Source: Brucellaceae bacterium (lineage in GTDB: Bacteria; Pseudomonadota; Alphaproteobacteria; Rhizobiales; Rhizobiaceae). From it: a DNA stretch of 64,000 nt. Positions 22,663-31,852 of the stretch are shown here, piece by piece. The notes beneath the pieces are model-generated. The model made no database searches, was not told where the DNA came from, and saw only the letters and a list, made by a program, of their open reading frames with translations. Made by a program: the position numbers and the translations under genes. Position 1 is the stretch's first letter. Each line of letters opens with the position of its first letter. Where the stretch lies: positions 233,200 through 297,199 of the forward strand of contig JACKJV010000004.1 in the NCBI GenBank assembly GCA_020637775.1. The letters run 5' to 3'.

Positions 22663-24258
22663 TCAGGCAGCGAACTGGTTCATCGTGTTATCCTTGCCGC
22701 CGGCCTTCAGGGCCGCCTCGCCGGCAAAATATTCCTTGTGGTCGTCGCCGATATCGGAGCCGGCCATGTTCTGGTGCTTGACGCAGGCGATGCCCTGCCG
22801 GATTTCCTCGCGCTGGACATTGAGAACGTAGCCCAGCATGCCTTCCTCGCCAAAGTAGCGCTTGGCAAGATTGTCGGTCGACAGCGCGGCAGTGTGATAG
22901 GTCGGCAGCGTGATGAGGTGGTGGAAAATTCCGGCTTCACGGGCTGCGTCAGCCTGGAAGGTGCGGATCTTTTCGTCGGCTTCAATTGCAAGATCCGTCG
23001 CGTCATAGTCCACGCTCATCAGACGGGCGCGGTCATAGGCCGAGACATCCTTGCCGGCTTCCTTCCAGGCGTCGAAAACCTGCTGGCGGAAGTTGAGCGT
23101 CCAGTTGAAAGACGGGGAATTGTTGTAGACGAGCTTGGCGTTCGGAACAACTTCGCGAATCCGGTTCATCATGCCGCCGATCTGGCCGATATGGGGCTTC
23201 TCCGTTTCGATCCAGATGAGGTCCGCACCGTTCTGAAGCGATGTGATGGAGTCGAGCACGCACCGATCCTCCCCCGTGCCGGGGCGGAACTGGAACAGGT
23301 TGGATGGCAGGCGCTTCGGGCGCATCAGCTTGCCATCGCGCTTGATGACGACATCAGACGGCTTGAGATCGTCGACCGAGACCTCTTCGCAATCGAGGAA
23401 GGCGTTGTACTGGTCACCCAGGTCGCCCGGTTCGGCGGAATAGGCGATCTGCTTGGTCAGGCCTGCACCGAGCGAGTCGGTACGGGTGACGATGACGCCA
23501 TCCTCGACACCGAGTTCGAGGAACGCGTAGCGGCAGGCGCGCACTTTCTGCAGGAAGTCCTCGTGCGGAACGGTGACCTTGCCATCCTGGTGGCCGCACT
23601 GCTTCTCGTCCGAAACCTGGTTTTCGATCTGAAGCGCGCAGGCGCCAGCCTCGATCATCTTCTTGGCCAGCAGATAGGTGGCTTCCGCATTGCCGAAGCC
23701 GGCGTCGATGTCGGCGATGATCGGGACGATATGGGTCTCGTGATTGTCGATCTTGTGCTGGATTTCCGCTGCCTTGTTGGTGTCGCCCGCCTCACGGGCC
23801 GCATCGAGATCGCGGAAGAGAATGTTCAGTTCGCGGGCGTCGGCCTGGCGAAGGAAGGTGTAGAGTTCCTCGATCAGAGCCGGAACCGATGTCTTCTCGT
23901 GCATGGACTGATCCGGCAGCGGGCCGAACTCGGAGCGAAGGGCAGCAACCATCCAGCCGGAAAGGTAGAGGTAGCGGCTCTTGGTCGTGCCGAAGTGCTT
24001 CTTGATGGAGATCATTTTTTGCTGGCCGATGAAGCCGTGCCAGCAACCGAGCGACTGCGTGTAGTTCGCGGGATCGGCATCATAGGCCGCCATGTCCTCA
24101 CGCATGATCCTTGCAGTATAGCGCGCAATGTCCAGACCGGTCCGGAAGCGGTTCATGGCCTGCATGCGGGCCACGGATTCGGCGTCGATGGCGTTCCAGG
24201 TGCCGTTCTTGCTCGTGATAAGGGAGCGGGCCTTTTCGATGTCCTGCGAATACGACAT
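22663..24258 (-). CDS. aceA: Isocitrate lyase, Pseudomonas-type long form
   Basis: Splits isocitrate into glyoxylate and succinate, the first step of the glyoxylate shunt for growth on acetate or fatty acids. The 531 residues are the long form known from Pseudomonas, clearly longer than the about 430-residue E. coli-type enzyme. The catalytic cysteine motif reads KQCGH (residues 219-223) where the common form has KKCGH. ADIDAGFGN supplies metal-binding Asp residues. AAGGA lies nine bases before the ATG. Malate synthase is not in the window. Confidence 0.95.
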   Translation of the reverse strand: MSYSQDIEKARSLITSKNGTWNAIDAESVARMQAMNRFRTGLDIARYTARIMREDMAAYDADPANYTQSLGCWHGFIGQQKMISIKKHFGTTKSRYLYLSGWMVAALRSEFGPLPDQSMHEKTSVPALIEELYTFLRQADARELNILFRDLDAAREAGDTNKAAEIQHKIDNHETHIVPIIADIDAGFGNAEATYLLAKKMIEAGACALQIENQVSDEKQCGHQDGKVTVPHEDFLQKVRACRYAFLELGVEDGVIVTRTDSLGAGLTKQIAYSAEPGDLGDQYNAFLDCEEVSVDDLKPSDVVIKRDGKLMRPKRLPSNLFQFRPGTGEDRCVLDSITSLQNGADLIWIETEKPHIGQIGGMMNRIREVVPNAKLVYNNSPSFNWTLNFRQQVFDAWKEAGKDVSAYDRARLMSVDYDATDLAIEADEKIRTFQADAAREAGIFHHLITLPTYHTAALSTDNLAKRYFGEEGMLGYVLNVQREEIRQGIACVKHQNMAGSDIGDDHKEYFAGEAALKAGGKDNTMNQFAA

Positions 24259-24566
24259 TGCAGATGTCCTTCTTCTTCTGCTGATCTGGTCAGTTTGTAA
24301 AACCTGTCACGAAATTCCCTTGGCTTCTGCCACTCGGGTTCGCCGATCTTTCAGAAGTTGAAATGACGCAAAGGTACGAAATTGTCACGGAAACTCTGGT
24401 TGCACTGCACCAAATTCGTGTAAGCCTGTGTCAAGACCTGTCAATTTGCGCTGTAAACAAGTCAAAAAAATTACAATTGTCTTGCCTCGTTGGTGTCGCC
24501 TTCATTTGATTTTTCCCGTGCGTTGAAGCATAGGGCTCCGGTGTGCATTCAATCTGGCGTGTTGTC
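24259..24566. promoter_or_regulatory. 308-base divergent regulatory region between aceA and the amidotransferase
   Basis: AT-richer than its surroundings and without a supportable gene. For aceA (minus strand) two TTGACA hexamers read on the minus strand lie at 24429-24434 and 24440-24445, either of which could be a -35 box, but no convincing -10 box at 17-bp spacing was found. An A/T-rich block with an ACAATTGT palindrome sits at about 24465-24480. Operator identity is unknown. Confidence 0.35.
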
Positions 24567-25301
24567 ATGAAGCCCTTTCTCATCATCCAGTTGCGGCCGG
24601 AGGCGGAAGCATCCGACAACGAGTTCGATGCCTTCCTCGCCAAGGGCGGGCTGGCGCCGGACCGTGTCCACAGGATGAGGCTTGAACGCGAGGCGATGCC
24701 GGCGGACCTCGACCTTGCCGGCTATGCAGGGGTCATTGTCGGTGGCGGGCCTGGCTGTGTCTCCGATCCGCGTGGCAGCAAGCCGGAGATGGAACGGCGC
24801 ATCGAAGACGAGGTCATGGGTCTTATGCCTGCGATCACGGCGCGCGATATTCCGTTTCTCGGCTGCTGCTATGGAATCGGCATCCTGGCCCATCATCTTG
24901 GCGGCCGTGTTTCCAAGGTCAGATATGGCGAGCCGGTGAGCGTGACACGGGCCCGGCTGACGGAAGAAGGGCGATCCGATCCGCTTCTGCGGGGGGTGCC
25001 GGATGAATTCGACGCCTATGTCGGCCACAAGGAGGCTGTGCAGGCGCTGCCTCCACAATGCGTGCATCTGGTTTCAGGTCCCGATTGCCCGTTCCAGATG
25101 ATCCGTCATGGCCGCAATGTCTATGCCACGCAATTCCATCCCGAAGCAGACGGCGAGGTCTTTGCGCTGCGCATTCGCATCTATCGTGACAAGGGCTATT
25201 TCCGGCCTGAGGATGCCGATGTGCTGACAGCCAATGCTCGCAAGGGGAACGGGCAGGCCAGCGCGCTGATTCTCAGGAACTTTGTCGAGCGATACGGGTG
25301 A
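24567..25301 (+). CDS. Class I glutamine amidotransferase (GuaA N-domain-like)
   Basis: A 244-residue stand-alone glutaminase domain. The catalytic cysteine is in FLGCCYGIGIL (GxCxG; C101), and the His-Glu pair is in ATQFHPEAD. GVIVGGGPGCVSD is the first conserved loop. No synthetase domain is attached, so it belongs to the free-standing GMP-synthase-like amidotransferases whose ammonia acceptor is often unknown. The ATG at 24567 is preferred over 24543 because residues before it are not family-like. Confidence 0.85.
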   Translation: MKPFLIIQLRPEAEASDNEFDAFLAKGGLAPDRVHRMRLEREAMPADLDLAGYAGVIVGGGPGCVSDPRGSKPEMERRIEDEVMGLMPAITARDIPFLGCCYGIGILAHHLGGRVSKVRYGEPVSVTRARLTEEGRSDPLLRGVPDEFDAYVGHKEAVQALPPQCVHLVSGPDCPFQMIRHGRNVYATQFHPEADGEVFALRIRIYRDKGYFRPEDADVLTANARKGNGQASALILRNFVERYG

Positions 25302-25357
25302 GGGCAAGCCGCGGGCGTGACGGCATATGCCATTCGCAGGCGTTCCGCTGTGAACAA

Positions 25358-25960
25358 TTACCTTCCCAACCGGTCGACCATCGTCATGATCCGGTGAGTC
25401 ACGAAGGAGTCCGTGGCGATCGAGAGATGCCCTCTCTTCGGTTTCATGGTTCCTTCGCCGCCATCCTGTCCCCGTCTGCCCCTGAAATTGTATTGGTTGA
25501 TCCGTGTCTTGCGCGGATTCTGAGCAACGAGAACGGGTTTTCGCGCGCCTTCAAACTGGTAGAAGTTGTCCACGATAACAACCGCAGGCGCAACGGGCTT
25601 TGGGTTCGGAGCGTCGATCACGGCCGCATAGTCGATCGTGATACCTTCGGTTGCCAGTTTTTGCAGGATCGTGGTCACGGCATTGCCGCCAAGGGAATGG
25701 CCGATTATGGCGATCTTACGCCTGGGGTCTTTCCTTTTCTTCGCTGTGATCTCCAGAGCGATGCGGCTTGCCGCCTGGTAGGATGTCATTTCAACGTCAT
25801 GGCCTCTTTGACGGAGGCTGCCGGCCAGGGGATAGACGACATTCGGAAACAGGAAACCCGCGAGGCCCCGCATGACGTAGACATCTGCGGCCAACGCGCC
25901 TGATGAAGCATGTGCCAGCACGGATGCGACAATCGCCAAGGAAAAGATGAACTTGCGCAT
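25358..25960 (-). CDS. Secreted alpha/beta hydrolase-like protein
   Basis: A 200-residue protein with a clear signal peptide (MRKFIFSLAIVASVLAHASSGALAA). The mature part contains KIAIIGHSLGGNAVTTIL with the nucleophile elbow, and a late His in KPKRGHLSIATDSFV. It looks like a short lipase/thioesterase-type hydrolase of the periplasm. No closely recognised family and no partner gene. It is convergent with the amidotransferase. Confidence 0.7.
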   Translation of the reverse strand: MRKFIFSLAIVASVLAHASSGALAADVYVMRGLAGFLFPNVVYPLAGSLRQRGHDVEMTSYQAASRIALEITAKKRKDPRRKIAIIGHSLGGNAVTTILQKLATEGITIDYAAVIDAPNPKPVAPAVVIVDNFYQFEGARKPVLVAQNPRKTRINQYNFRGRRGQDGGEGTMKPKRGHLSIATDSFVTHRIMTMVDRLGR

Positions 25961-26015
25961 GCTTGTCTCCCGGTTCCGTTGCCATTTAAAGCGGAGCCGG
26001 AAATTAGATACAATA

Positions 26016-28583
26016 TCAATTCGGTGAGACGATTTCCACGAAACTGTCCAGAACCCTTTTCTGCCCGGCCTTGTCGAAATCGACGGTCAGCTTGTTTCCG
26101 TCCACTGAGGCAACATTGCCGTTGCCGAATTTCATGTGAAAGACCCTGTCACCGATCGAAAAGGCCGATGGTGCATCGTTGACGGACCTGGCAACCAGTT
26201 CACCCTCAATCGTGCGGATGCGGGGCGATCCGCGGCCGGCGCCCCGCCCGGAATCCGGCTCCCCATAGCCGATGCGCTCAACTGCATGACCGGACCGGTT
26301 GCCCCAGTTGCGCGCGGTGGCCTCCGTACGATTGGCCTGCGCGCGTTGCCAGCCGGGCGTTGCATAGGTGTTGGAAAAGGCTTCGCCGCCCATTCTGTCG
26401 AACCGGCTTTCGCCATAGGGCTTGCGCCTTGCTCCATACTGCCCCATGGCCCCGGCGCCATATCCACCATAGGACGTACCTGTCTCGGCCACTTCCACAT
26501 GATCTTCGGGAAGTTCATCCAGAAAACGTGAGGGAATGGTGGATTGCCAGAGGCCATGAATGCGTCTGTTCGAGACGAACCAGATGTGCAGGTTCCGCTT
26601 GGCACGCGTTACGCCGACATAGGCAAGCCGGCGCTCTTCCTCCAGACCTGACCTGCCGCCCTCGTCCAGCGCCCGCTGGTGGGGGAAAAGCCCTTCCTCC
26701 CATCCGGGCAGGAAAACGGTATCGAATTCCAGTCCCTTGGCCGAATGAAGGGTCATGATTGACACTGCATCCATTTCCTCGGCCTGCTCGGCATCCATCA
26801 CCAGTGCGATGTGCTCGAGAAACGCACGCAAGGATTCATAGTCCTCCATGGAGCGGATCAGCTCCTTGAGGTTTTCCAGCCGTCCCGGCGCCTCGGCCGA
26901 GCGGTCGTTCTGCCACATGGCAGTGTAGCCGCTTTCGTCGAGGATTTGCTCGGCAAGTTCGGTATGCGGCGTGTTGTCGAGCAACCCCTGCCAGCGGCGG
27001 AAGTTCTCGACCACTTCGCGCAATGCAGCACGGGGTTTCGGCTTCAGTTCCTCGGTGCCGACAAGATCCGCCGCTGCCTGCAGCATGGGGCAGGCGCGGG
27101 CGCGGGCGGTATCATGGACAAGGCGGACGGAAGCCTCACCAAGGCCGCGCTTGGGCGTGTTGACGATGCGCTCGAAGGCAAGATCGTCGGCCGGCTGGCA
27201 GACGACGCGGAAATATGCCAGCGCGTCACGGATCTCCATGCGTTCATAGAATCGCGGGCCGCCAATGACGCGGTAATTCAAGCCAAGCGTGACGAACCGG
27301 TCCTCGAATTCGCGCATCTGGAACGAGGCACGCACAAGGATTGCCATGTCATTGAGGCGATGCCCCCTGGTTTGAACCGCCTCTATTTCCTCGCCGATGG
27401 CCCGGGCTTCCTCTTCCGAGTCCCAGGCAGCATGAACCTGAACGCGGGCATCATCGGGATCCGCCATTTCGGTAAACAGGGTCTTGCCGAGACGGCCTTC
27501 GTTGTGCGCGATCAGATGCGATGCGGCGCCCAGAATGTGGGCGGTCGAGCGGTAATTGCGTTCCAGCCGGATGACTCTGGCGCCTGGGAAATCCTTTTCG
27601 AACCGAAGGATATTGTCCACCTCTGCGCCGCGCCAGCCATAGATCGACTGGTCATCATCGCCGACACAGCAGATATTTGGCTGGATTGCCTTGCTGCCGG
27701 CGTCGCCGCTGTCCACGCGGTCGGCAGCGTCCTTGCGTTGTGGCCGCTGAGCGATCAGCCTCAACCACATGTATTGCGCCGTGTTTGTGTCCTGATACTC
27801 GTCGACCAGAATGTAGCGGAACCTGCGATGAAAATCGGCCAGCACATCCGGATTCTCGCGGAAAAGGCGGATGGGCAGACACAGCAGGTCGCCAAAGTCG
27901 ACAGCGTTCAGCGTCTTCAGCCGCTCCTGATAGGCGGTGTAGAGCTCGCGACCTTTTCCATTGGCAAATGCACGGGCGTCGCCCTCGGGAATCTGCGCCG
28001 GATACAGGCCCTTGTTTTTCCAGCCGTCGATCATTTGCGCAAATTGCCGGGCCGGCCAGCGCTTGTCGTCAATGCCTTCAGCCTGGATCAACTGCTTGAT
28101 GAGGCGGATCTGGTCGTCGGTGTCGAGGATCGTGAAATTCGACTTGAGGCCGGCCAGTTCGGCATGGCGGCGCAGGATCTTCACGCCAATGGAATGGAAC
28201 GTGCCGAGCCAGGGCATGCCTTCCACGGCTTCGCCCACGAGCAGCGCGATGCGCTCCTTCATTTCACGGGCAGCCTTGTTGGTGAAGGTGACTGCAAGAA
28301 TTTGCGAGGGGAAGGCGAGGCCGAGATTCAGGATATGAGCGATGCGTGTCGTCAACACGCGCGTCTTGCCGGTTCCGGCACCGGCAAGCACGAGAACGGG
28401 GCCTTCCGTTGTCTCGACCGCCTCCCGCTGTTCCGGATTCATGGTTTCGAGGTAAGGTGCAGTCCTGCGTTCGCGTTCACGCGCGGCCATGGCGCGTGCG
28501 GCAAGGCCGCCGGCGCGTTGGGGTGGCGGCGCGGCCGGCCCGTCGAAGAACGGGATATCGTCGTCGTCCGGAAAATCTGTCAT
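26016..28583 (-). CDS. UvrD/PcrA-type ATP-dependent 3'-5' DNA helicase
   Basis: Superfamily 1A helicase of 855 residues. Motif Ia/Walker A LAGAGTGKTRVLTTRI, motif II VDEYQDTNTAQY, motif III GDDDQSIYGWRGAE, motif IV RLERNYRST and motif V/VI TLHSAKGLEFDTVFLPGWEEG ... YVGVTRAKRNLHI are all present. The C-terminal stretch IGDRVFHMKFGNGNVASVDG is the Tudor-like domain that contacts RNA polymerase in UvrD/PcrA. An acidic N-terminus (MTDFPDDDDIPFF) is typical of Rhizobiales UvrD. The start at 28583 is chosen over 28631 because CAGG lies just upstream. Roles: nucleotide excision and mismatch repair. Confidence 0.93.
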   Translation of the reverse strand: MTDFPDDDDIPFFDGPAAPPPQRAGGLAARAMAARERERRTAPYLETMNPEQREAVETTEGPVLVLAGAGTGKTRVLTTRIAHILNLGLAFPSQILAVTFTNKAAREMKERIALLVGEAVEGMPWLGTFHSIGVKILRRHAELAGLKSNFTILDTDDQIRLIKQLIQAEGIDDKRWPARQFAQMIDGWKNKGLYPAQIPEGDARAFANGKGRELYTAYQERLKTLNAVDFGDLLCLPIRLFRENPDVLADFHRRFRYILVDEYQDTNTAQYMWLRLIAQRPQRKDAADRVDSGDAGSKAIQPNICCVGDDDQSIYGWRGAEVDNILRFEKDFPGARVIRLERNYRSTAHILGAASHLIAHNEGRLGKTLFTEMADPDDARVQVHAAWDSEEEARAIGEEIEAVQTRGHRLNDMAILVRASFQMREFEDRFVTLGLNYRVIGGPRFYERMEIRDALAYFRVVCQPADDLAFERIVNTPKRGLGEASVRLVHDTARARACPMLQAAADLVGTEELKPKPRAALREVVENFRRWQGLLDNTPHTELAEQILDESGYTAMWQNDRSAEAPGRLENLKELIRSMEDYESLRAFLEHIALVMDAEQAEEMDAVSIMTLHSAKGLEFDTVFLPGWEEGLFPHQRALDEGGRSGLEEERRLAYVGVTRAKRNLHIWFVSNRRIHGLWQSTIPSRFLDELPEDHVEVAETGTSYGGYGAGAMGQYGARRKPYGESRFDRMGGEAFSNTYATPGWQRAQANRTEATARNWGNRSGHAVERIGYGEPDSGRGAGRGSPRIRTIEGELVARSVNDAPSAFSIGDRVFHMKFGNGNVASVDGNKLTVDFDKAGQKRVLDSFVEIVSPN

Positions 28584-28653
28584 TGCCTGCAATGTAGCGA
28601 TTCGACAGCAAAAGGCCAGAACAGAGCGCAAACATTGACAGCCGCGACCGGTT

Positions 28654-29712
28654 TCAGCCGCGCTTCTTTTCGAGTTTCGACAACCTGCGATCGGTGAAAT
28701 TCCGTCTGCCGGCAGCTATGTCGTGTGCAAGGTCGGCAAGGTCCGGTTCCCGGCTCACCAGCGCATCCAGCTCGGTCATCTGGTTCATGGCAATCAACCG
28801 CAGCAGGTCGTCGCGCGGGCTGCCATCGGCATAGCGGGGCATTCGCGGCAACGGGTGGATCAGGTCAGCGCCGCCGCGCTTCATGCGAAGGCGTTGCAGC
28901 TTTTCGAGTTCGGCGGCATCAACGCCTTCCGGCGCCTCCACGAAGGCGTACAAGCCAATGCCTTTCCTTGGCAAGGGGCATACCGTAAGGGCAACGTCGG
29001 TGACCGCCGGATGCTGCATGAATGCCGAATTGATGCCGGGGCCTTCCAGATCGATGCGATCCTGTGTTCCCTCGCCATCCGACCAGCGCAGAAGGCCGCG
29101 TGTAACAAGGTTGTAGACGGGCTTGAACGTGGCAAACCAGATGCGGGAGGGCAGCGACCGGCGCGCCAGGATGCGCTTTTCCCTTGCCGTCAGGAGGTGA
29201 GGCGCGAAGGCGCGCTTCTGCTTGATCAGGTGGCGGCGGTCTTCGTAGGCCATGATCCTGAAAAGGCGGCCACGCCGCCTGTGCAGCGAGGCAAGCTGGA
29301 AATCGATGACGCCAGCCGAGCCGTCGGGCAGCAACAGCCAGTTTTGCGGTTTGGCAATATCGTTGTGCGTGACGCCGCGGCGGCGCATTTCGAGCAGCAG
29401 GCGGCGCGCATCGCGATACCAGGCAGGATCGGCGGGGCGGGCAAGATGCAGCGGCGTGCCTTCGCACCAGCGTCGAAGCAGGCCATCAGCATCGACGCGG
29501 AGAAGTTCAGGCGTGCCGGCAATGCCTTTTACAGCATCGAGCGCACGGATCTCGCGGCGCGCCAGCCACCGGGCAACCGGCCTGCTCCACCAGGGCGCGG
29601 CTGAGACTATGCGCCGTATGACCGGATCGGCGGACCGGTCCTGCAGATAACCCTTGTGGGTTTCCGAGAAAACATCGCGCTTGAGAATGGCTGTAGAAAT
29701 GAATTCGGTCAT
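28654..29712 (-). CDS. Protein-kinase-like protein with C-terminal AMP-ligase-like domain
   Basis: A 352-residue protein. Residues about 50-200 look like a small kinase fold: VTHNDIAKPQNWLL is the catalytic loop (HxD...N) and AGVIDFQLAS the Mg-binding DFG-like loop, as in RIO/InaA-type kinases. From about residue 225 the sequence changes: GINSAFMQHPAVTDVALTV, then IGLYAFVEAPEGVDAAEL and PRYADGSPRDDLLRLIA, which resembles the C-terminal domain of acyl-CoA synthetases (HPAVxxxAVVG...AFVxL...TxxGKIxRRxLR), with a changed lysine loop. No adenylate-forming N-domain is present. The ATG at 29712 is chosen because earlier starts add unrelated residues. Function unknown. Confidence 0.65.
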   Translation of the reverse strand: MTEFISTAILKRDVFSETHKGYLQDRSADPVIRRIVSAAPWWSRPVARWLARREIRALDAVKGIAGTPELLRVDADGLLRRWCEGTPLHLARPADPAWYRDARRLLLEMRRRGVTHNDIAKPQNWLLLPDGSAGVIDFQLASLHRRRGRLFRIMAYEDRRHLIKQKRAFAPHLLTAREKRILARRSLPSRIWFATFKPVYNLVTRGLLRWSDGEGTQDRIDLEGPGINSAFMQHPAVTDVALTVCPLPRKGIGLYAFVEAPEGVDAAELEKLQRLRMKRGGADLIHPLPRMPRYADGSPRDDLLRLIAMNQMTELDALVSREPDLADLAHDIAAGRRNFTDRRLSKLEKKRG

Positions 29713-29969
29713 TGATCTCAGAATACGAAAACTCGCTTCCCCTAATTCAATTCGATGTCGAAAGGAAGGGTAGGGCCGGTGGTTTGATGCACCATGAAAC
29801 GCCAGGAAAATGGCACCAAATTCGCAAAGCAAGGTGTATGAGCAGCCAATTCCGGTCAAAACAATGCCAAAAGGGGCAATCCGCCCTTGCTTCGGTCATG
29901 CCGCTTGCTCTAACCGGAGTGACCCGGTTCTGACCGTGAGAATTTCATTCCACAAAAACGATTCCAGAA

Positions 29970-31775
29970 ATGACCAAAAGCGCAACCGTTACAGCCAATA
30001 CCGATTCTCAGAAGCCGGGCGAGCGAGAGGCGACCCTTCCGACCCTGACATTTTTCGCTTTCCTGGTCGGTCTGGTGGCCGCAGCCGGCGCCATCGGTTT
30101 CAAACTGCTTATTGCCTTCATCTATAACCTCGCCTTTTACGGCATCCTGTCCTTCGAGCTGGAGCCGAACCAGTATGGCGAGCCGAGCATCTGGGGCGCC
30201 TGGATCATTCTTGTTCCCGTGATCGGTGGCCTTGTTGTCGTCTGGATCGTGCAGACATTCGCGCCGGAAGCCAAAGGCCACGGTGTTCCCGAAGTGATGT
30301 TCGCCATCTATCACAAGGGCGGAAACGTGAGAGGCATCGTTGCCGTCGCGAAATCCTTTGCGTCGGCAATATCGATCGGAACGGGCGCATCCGTAGGTCG
30401 GGAAGGACCGATCATCCAGATCGGTTCGTCATTCGGCTCGACGTTCGGTCGCCGGCTCGGATTGATACGGTCACAAAAAATCATCCTGCTCGCCGCCGGA
30501 GCTGGCGCTGGAATCGCGGCCACGTTCAACACGCCACTGGGCGGCGTGCTCTTTGCTGTGGAAGTCCTGCTGCCCGAGATCTCGCCGCGTTCTTTTCTGC
30601 CCGTCGTTGCCGCCACAGCGACGTCCACTTATGCCTATCGCCTCATCATCGGGGCCGAGGCGACTTTCTACATCCCTCTGTGGAAGCAGCTGCCCCAGCC
30701 GGTTGCCGTCAACTTCACCGAAATCGGGCTTGCTGCGTTCACTGGCGTCGCCATCGGTTTCGCGGCCTATCTCTTCGTGATCGTTCTCGAATACATGGAG
30801 GACAATTTCGAACGGATTCCCGGCGGCCCCTATGTTCAGAATGTCATCGGGATGACCTGTGTCGGACTGATGGGCTACGGTTTCATGATGTTTACCGGCC
30901 AGTATCATGTCCTTAGTGTCGGTTATGCGACAATCCAGGAAATCCTTTCGAACAGTGCGATGGCCGCGGGCCTTCTCATACTTCTGTTCCTGGGAAAGCT
31001 GCTTGCCACAACGGTGAGCCTTGGCGCGGGCGCTTCCGGCGGAATCTTTTCTCCGAGTCTGTTCATGGGCGCGACGCTCGGGGGGGCGATCGGTGTCATC
31101 GGAATGGCCCTGTTTCCCAATGCCGACCTTTCCATTGAGGTTTTTGCCATGATCGGGATGGGGGCCATGGTCGGCGCCGGTACAAGCGCAGCAATGACCG
31201 CAATCGTCATGATCTTCGAGATGACGCGCGACTACAACATCATCCTGCCGCTGGTGCTGGCCGTTGCTATCGCTCTGGGGATCCGAAGGGCGCTGGTTTC
31301 CAATGACATCTACACGATCAAGCTCCGCAAGCGTGGCCGTGCGATCCCAACGGACAGGACCACCAACATGCTTCTCGTGCAGCAGGCACGCGAAATCATG
31401 AACAAGGATTTTCACATATTGCCGGCACAGATGCCTGTGCGCGAAGCACTCGATCAGCTTGGGCATGATCCGGTCAAGGAAGTGATCGTTGCAAGCGGGC
31501 CGCGCATTGGCGGTTATGTCCGGTTCGGCACCATCCCCTACAGGGCGGACCGGTTCACCAATCAGACGCTGGGCGATATCATGCGCACCGATTTCGTGAT
31601 TGCGACCCATCGCAATACTCTCAATGACGTGGTTACGCGCATGAGCCGGCGTGAACGAACATGCGCAATCGTGATCGACGGCGCGCATGTCGGGGTGCCT
31701 CGTCCCGAGGACGTGATGGGCGTCATCGATCGCGAGGAACTGGCAACGGCCCTGATCCGAAACCACTACAACTGA
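29970..31775 (+). CDS. ClC-type chloride channel or Cl-/H+ antiporter with CBS domains
   Basis: A 601-residue membrane protein. Family selectivity motifs are visible: GHGVPEV (usual GSGIP), GREGPIIQIGSSFG with the gating glutamate, and GASGGIFSPSLFMGA. About ten to twelve hydrophobic helices are followed by a cytosolic tail with two CBS-type repeats (MNKDFHILPAQMPVREALDQL and LGDIMRTDFVIATHRNTLNDVVTRM). Ser-to-His change in the first selectivity motif is noteworthy. Whether it is a channel or exchanger is not decidable from sequence. The minus-strand stem-loop that follows lies before the convergent thioesterase. Confidence 0.92.
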   Translation: MTKSATVTANTDSQKPGEREATLPTLTFFAFLVGLVAAAGAIGFKLLIAFIYNLAFYGILSFELEPNQYGEPSIWGAWIILVPVIGGLVVVWIVQTFAPEAKGHGVPEVMFAIYHKGGNVRGIVAVAKSFASAISIGTGASVGREGPIIQIGSSFGSTFGRRLGLIRSQKIILLAAGAGAGIAATFNTPLGGVLFAVEVLLPEISPRSFLPVVAATATSTYAYRLIIGAEATFYIPLWKQLPQPVAVNFTEIGLAAFTGVAIGFAAYLFVIVLEYMEDNFERIPGGPYVQNVIGMTCVGLMGYGFMMFTGQYHVLSVGYATIQEILSNSAMAAGLLILLFLGKLLATTVSLGAGASGGIFSPSLFMGATLGGAIGVIGMALFPNADLSIEVFAMIGMGAMVGAGTSAAMTAIVMIFEMTRDYNIILPLVLAVAIALGIRRALVSNDIYTIKLRKRGRAIPTDRTTNMLLVQQAREIMNKDFHILPAQMPVREALDQLGHDPVKEVIVASGPRIGGYVRFGTIPYRADRFTNQTLGDIMRTDFVIATHRNTLNDVVTRMSRRERTCAIVIDGAHVGVPRPEDVMGVIDREELATALIRNHYN

Positions 31776-31781
31776 CATCGG

Positions 31782-31799
31782 AGCGCGCGCTGGCGCGCT
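31782..31799. terminator. GC-rich hairpin between the ClC and thioesterase genes
   Basis: A 7-bp stem AGCGCGC/GCGCGCT with a four-base loop lies just after the ClC stop in a convergent gap. No T-run follows, so its terminator role is only likely. Confidence 0.35.
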
Positions 31800-31852
31800 G
31801 CCGTCAGCGCCTTGATGACGCAAAGCTGGTCACGGCCTTGGCACAGCCGCGG

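Noticed and set aside
22570..24300. Long plus-strand frame (576 codons) opposite isocitrate lyase
   Set aside because: Antisense shadow of aceA, with no recognisable domain.
26811..28697. Long open plus-strand frame (628 codons) over the helicase gene
   Set aside because: It is antisense to a clear UvrD/PcrA gene, and its residue composition is typical of the reverse frame in high-GC DNA.
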